Positions 6,921 to 8,620 of a stretch of DNA of 8,620 nt are shown piece after piece. The translations under genes were made by a program, and so were the position numbers. Each line of letters starts with the position of its first letter. Within the stretch, counting starts at the first letter, position 1. The notes under the pieces were generated by a model, which saw nothing but the letters and a program-made list of their open reading frames with translations, had not been told where the DNA came from and made no database searches. Origin of the DNA: Dehalococcoidia bacterium (GTDB lineage: Bacteria; Chloroflexota; Dehalococcoidia; GIF9; UBA5629); NCBI GenBank assembly GCA_030604795.1, contig JAUVVE010000025.1, positions 1 to 8,620 of the forward strand. The letters are read 5' to 3'.

Positions 6921-8489
6921 CTAGCCCGCCTCTGTCTGCTTGAGCGCTTTTATCACCTTGGGCAAGACTGGCAAAAGGTCGCCAGCCAACATGCCAGCCT
7001 CACCTATGTCGCGCCTGACCATCTCCCCGGCCTGACCATGAAGATAGACGCCACAGGCTGCAGCATCAAAGAGAGGCAGGCCCTGAGCCACTAATCCAGC
7101 AATTGCACCGGCAAGGACATCACCTGTCCCTGCCGAAGCCAACCCTGGGTTAGCTACTTGACTGATTCTAGCACTCCCGTCAGGCGCAGCCACAATGCTG
7201 TAGGCTCCTTTAAGCACAACTACTTTCTGCCATTCCATGGCCGCTTCTCGGGCCGTCTCCAACCGCCGCCGCTGAACCTCATCTACTGAGATTCCCGTCA
7301 GTCGCGCCATCTCACCAGGATGTGGGGTAAGTATAGCATCCTGCCTTAGCTTCTGCCACCAGTCTGGTACCTGAGCCAGAGTGTTCAAGGCGTCAGCATC
7401 AAGGACCAAAGGCAGAAAAGAAGTCTGGGGCAAGCCAAGTAGGGCGGCTTTGATGAACTCCACAACCTGCGCGCTTTGTCCCAGACCACACCCCATAAGC
7501 AAAACACCGTAGCCTGGCAGCCATTCCTGCAAAACCGATGTCGCCTCAGAAGCAATCGTCCCTGCTTCAACTTCCGGCAGAGGGGCATAGGTCACCTCGG
7601 TCAGCTTCGTCGCCAGAACCGGCTGAAGACTACGCGCGGTAGACAGCGTTACCAGACCGGCCCCCACCCTCGCTGCACCCATGCAGGCGAGATAAGCAGC
7701 CCCAATGTAGTTGATTGAGCCAGCTACTACCAGCACCCTGCCAAAGCTCCCCTTGTTGGCATCCAGCGGACGCTCGGGCAACACCAACCTCGCCCAATCT
7801 TCGGTGATAAGCTCAGTAGCAATGTTCTCGGCTAGAGACGCCGGTATGCCGATATCAGCCACAACCACCTTGCCCGCCCTCTCGGCACCGGGGAAATTGA
7901 ACAACCCTGGCTTGGCATAGCCGAGAGTAACCGTAGCATCAACATGAGGGCAATTGACATCAACAGCCCCCGTGTCAGCATCAAGCCCCGAAGGCATGTC
8001 GACCGCAACAATGAAAGGCCTGGGCCGCTTGTCTCTGACTGCCACCACCCTCATCAACACTTGCTTAAACACACCCTCAACAGGTCGACTTCTTCCCGTG
8101 CCAAAAACAGCATCAATCACCACCTCCGCCGACGCCAGCAGTCCGTCCAAACCAGCGAAGTCTCCATCCTGGTCAGCCAACACAGTAGCTATGCCCCGTT
8201 CCTGAGCTAGCGTCAGGTTCTTGTCATCGGTTGAGCGTTGACTGCACAGGTAAAGGCTCACCTCAGCCCCCCAGTCATCAAGGTAACGGGCCGCCACCAA
8301 GCCATCACCACCGTTATTGCCAGGGCCAACTATGACCAGAACATGCTTGCCGATGGCACTGCCAAGAAGTCTCCTCATCTCCTCAGCCACGGCCCGCCCG
8401 GCATTTTCCATCAGCGTTTCCGTGGTCACACCAACGCTGGCAGCAGCCCGGTCGATCTCACGCATTTGCTCCGCAGTAACTACCTTCAT
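6921..8489 (-). CDS. nnr: Fused NAD(P)HX epimerase (NnrE) and ADP/ATP-dependent NAD(P)HX dehydratase (NnrD)
   Basis: Repair enzyme for NADHX and NADPHX, the hydrated, inactive forms of NADH and NADPH. The N-terminal YjeF_N domain (about 1-215) interconverts the R and S epimers; the C-terminal ribokinase-like domain (about 230-515) dehydrates the S form using a nucleotide cofactor. Epimerase motifs: MENAGRAVA 27-35, VGPGNNGGDG 54-63, DAVFGTG 126-132, DMPSGLDADTG 164-174. Dehydratase motifs: GSFGRVLVVAGS 247-258, DADALN 364-369, TPHPGE 388-393, LKGAY 426-430 and NPGLASAGTGDVL 447-459 with catalytic Asp457. The 522 residues match the fused E. coli YjeF (Nnr). The start at 8489 gives the common opening MKVVTAEQMREID; GGAG lies only 2 bases before it and GGAAGG 12 bases before it, so the ribosome site is not ideal. 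It lies 25 bp after the Mut7-C gene, probably in the same operon. Confidence 0.97.
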   Translation of the reverse strand: MKVVTAEQMREIDRAAASVGVTTETLMENAGRAVAEEMRRLLGSAIGKHVLVIVGPGNNGGDGLVAARYLDDWGAEVSLYLCSQRSTDDKNLTLAQERGIATVLADQDGDFAGLDGLLASAEVVIDAVFGTGRSRPVEGVFKQVLMRVVAVRDKRPRPFIVAVDMPSGLDADTGAVDVNCPHVDATVTLGYAKPGLFNFPGAERAGKVVVADIGIPASLAENIATELITEDWARLVLPERPLDANKGSFGRVLVVAGSINYIGAAYLACMGAARVGAGLVTLSTARSLQPVLATKLTEVTYAPLPEVEAGTIASEATSVLQEWLPGYGVLLMGCGLGQSAQVVEFIKAALLGLPQTSFLPLVLDADALNTLAQVPDWWQKLRQDAILTPHPGEMARLTGISVDEVQRRRLETAREAAMEWQKVVVLKGAYSIVAAPDGSARISQVANPGLASAGTGDVLAGAIAGLVAQGLPLFDAAACGVYLHGQAGEMVRRDIGEAGMLAGDLLPVLPKVIKALKQTEAG

Positions 8490-8514
8490 AACTCCAGCCC
8501 GCCTTCCACTGTTC

Positions 8515-8620
8515 TTACTTCTCCGACCTAAGGTTCTCCAGTTCCTTAACCATCGCCTCCCAGTGCGTTCCCTGCCAGTATATACGATGGCACGACGGAC
8601 ATTCCATATACTGACTCTGC
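8515..8620 (-). CDS. C-terminal end of a Mut7-C RNAse-domain protein (5' part outside window)
   Basis: On the - strand a frame open to the window edge encodes 34 residues ending in TAA at 8515-8517. It is too short to be found by length alone. The tail reads YMECPSCHRIYWQGTHWEAM, followed by a charged Lys/Glu-rich end. A CPxCxRIYWxGTHW pattern is the hallmark of the C-terminal zinc-ribbon part of the Mut7-C domain, a PIN-like fold proposed to be an RNAse. Only one CxxC pair of the zinc site is in view; the other, and the acidic active-site residues, would lie upstream. Its biological role is poorly known. The 25 bp gap to nnr suggests co-transcription. The identification rests on a short motif, but a distinctive one. 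Confidence 0.8.
   Translation of the reverse strand, partial: QSQYMECPSCHRIYWQGTHWEAMVKELENLRSEK

Noticed and set aside
8238..8531. A + strand open frame spanning the nnr start and the Mut7-C end
   Set aside because: It covers parts of two genuine - strand genes and their gap, with no motif of its own.

Overview
This window looks like an ordinary stretch of bacterial core metabolism, not a defence island or mobile element. It encodes one ABC-F ATPase, cut off at the window start, on the + strand. Facing it on the - strand, read from high to low coordinates, are the tail of a Mut7-C-type protein, a fused NAD(P)HX epimerase/dehydratase (nnr), type III pantothenate kinase (coaX), bifunctional CoaBC and valyl-tRNA synthetase (valS). 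All five complete or nearly complete proteins are intact, with their key motifs readable. I see no tRNA, rRNA, CRISPR, integrase or transposase.

The organism is a free-living bacterium of moderately high GC. The combination of type III PanK, fused NnrE-NnrD, a Mut7-C protein and an ABC-F of the YheS/YdiF kind, together with the short palindromic repeats, makes me think of Chloroflexota (Dehalococcoidia-like). This is an inference from memory with moderate to low confidence; no phylogenetic marker was tested.

Layout: 1-1893 ABC-F (+), then 53 bp to the convergent valS stop. valS fills 1947-4610. The 280 bp gap 4611-4890 is the only sizeable non-coding stretch, and over half of it is repeat-derived: a 70 bp imperfect palindrome (4669-4738) and two related copies of a second hairpin-rich repeat (4753-4797 and 4825-4894). 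The second copy runs into the 3' end of coaBC and appears to supply its stop codon. coaBC (4891-6087), coaX (6115-6882), nnr (6921-8489) and the Mut7-C gene (8515 onwards) follow with gaps of only 25-38 bp, which suggests one transcription unit.

The genes combine two linked cofactor tasks. CoaX phosphorylates pantothenate, and CoaBC turns the product into 4'-phosphopantetheine, three steps of CoA synthesis in total. Nnr repairs damaged NADH and NADPH hydrates. ValRS and the ABC-F protein belong to translation. The observations most worth a second look are a Ser at the position of the catalytic Cys of CoaC, a KMSKM version of the KMSKS loop in ValRS, and the repeat that ends coaBC. I did not find a new biological system here.
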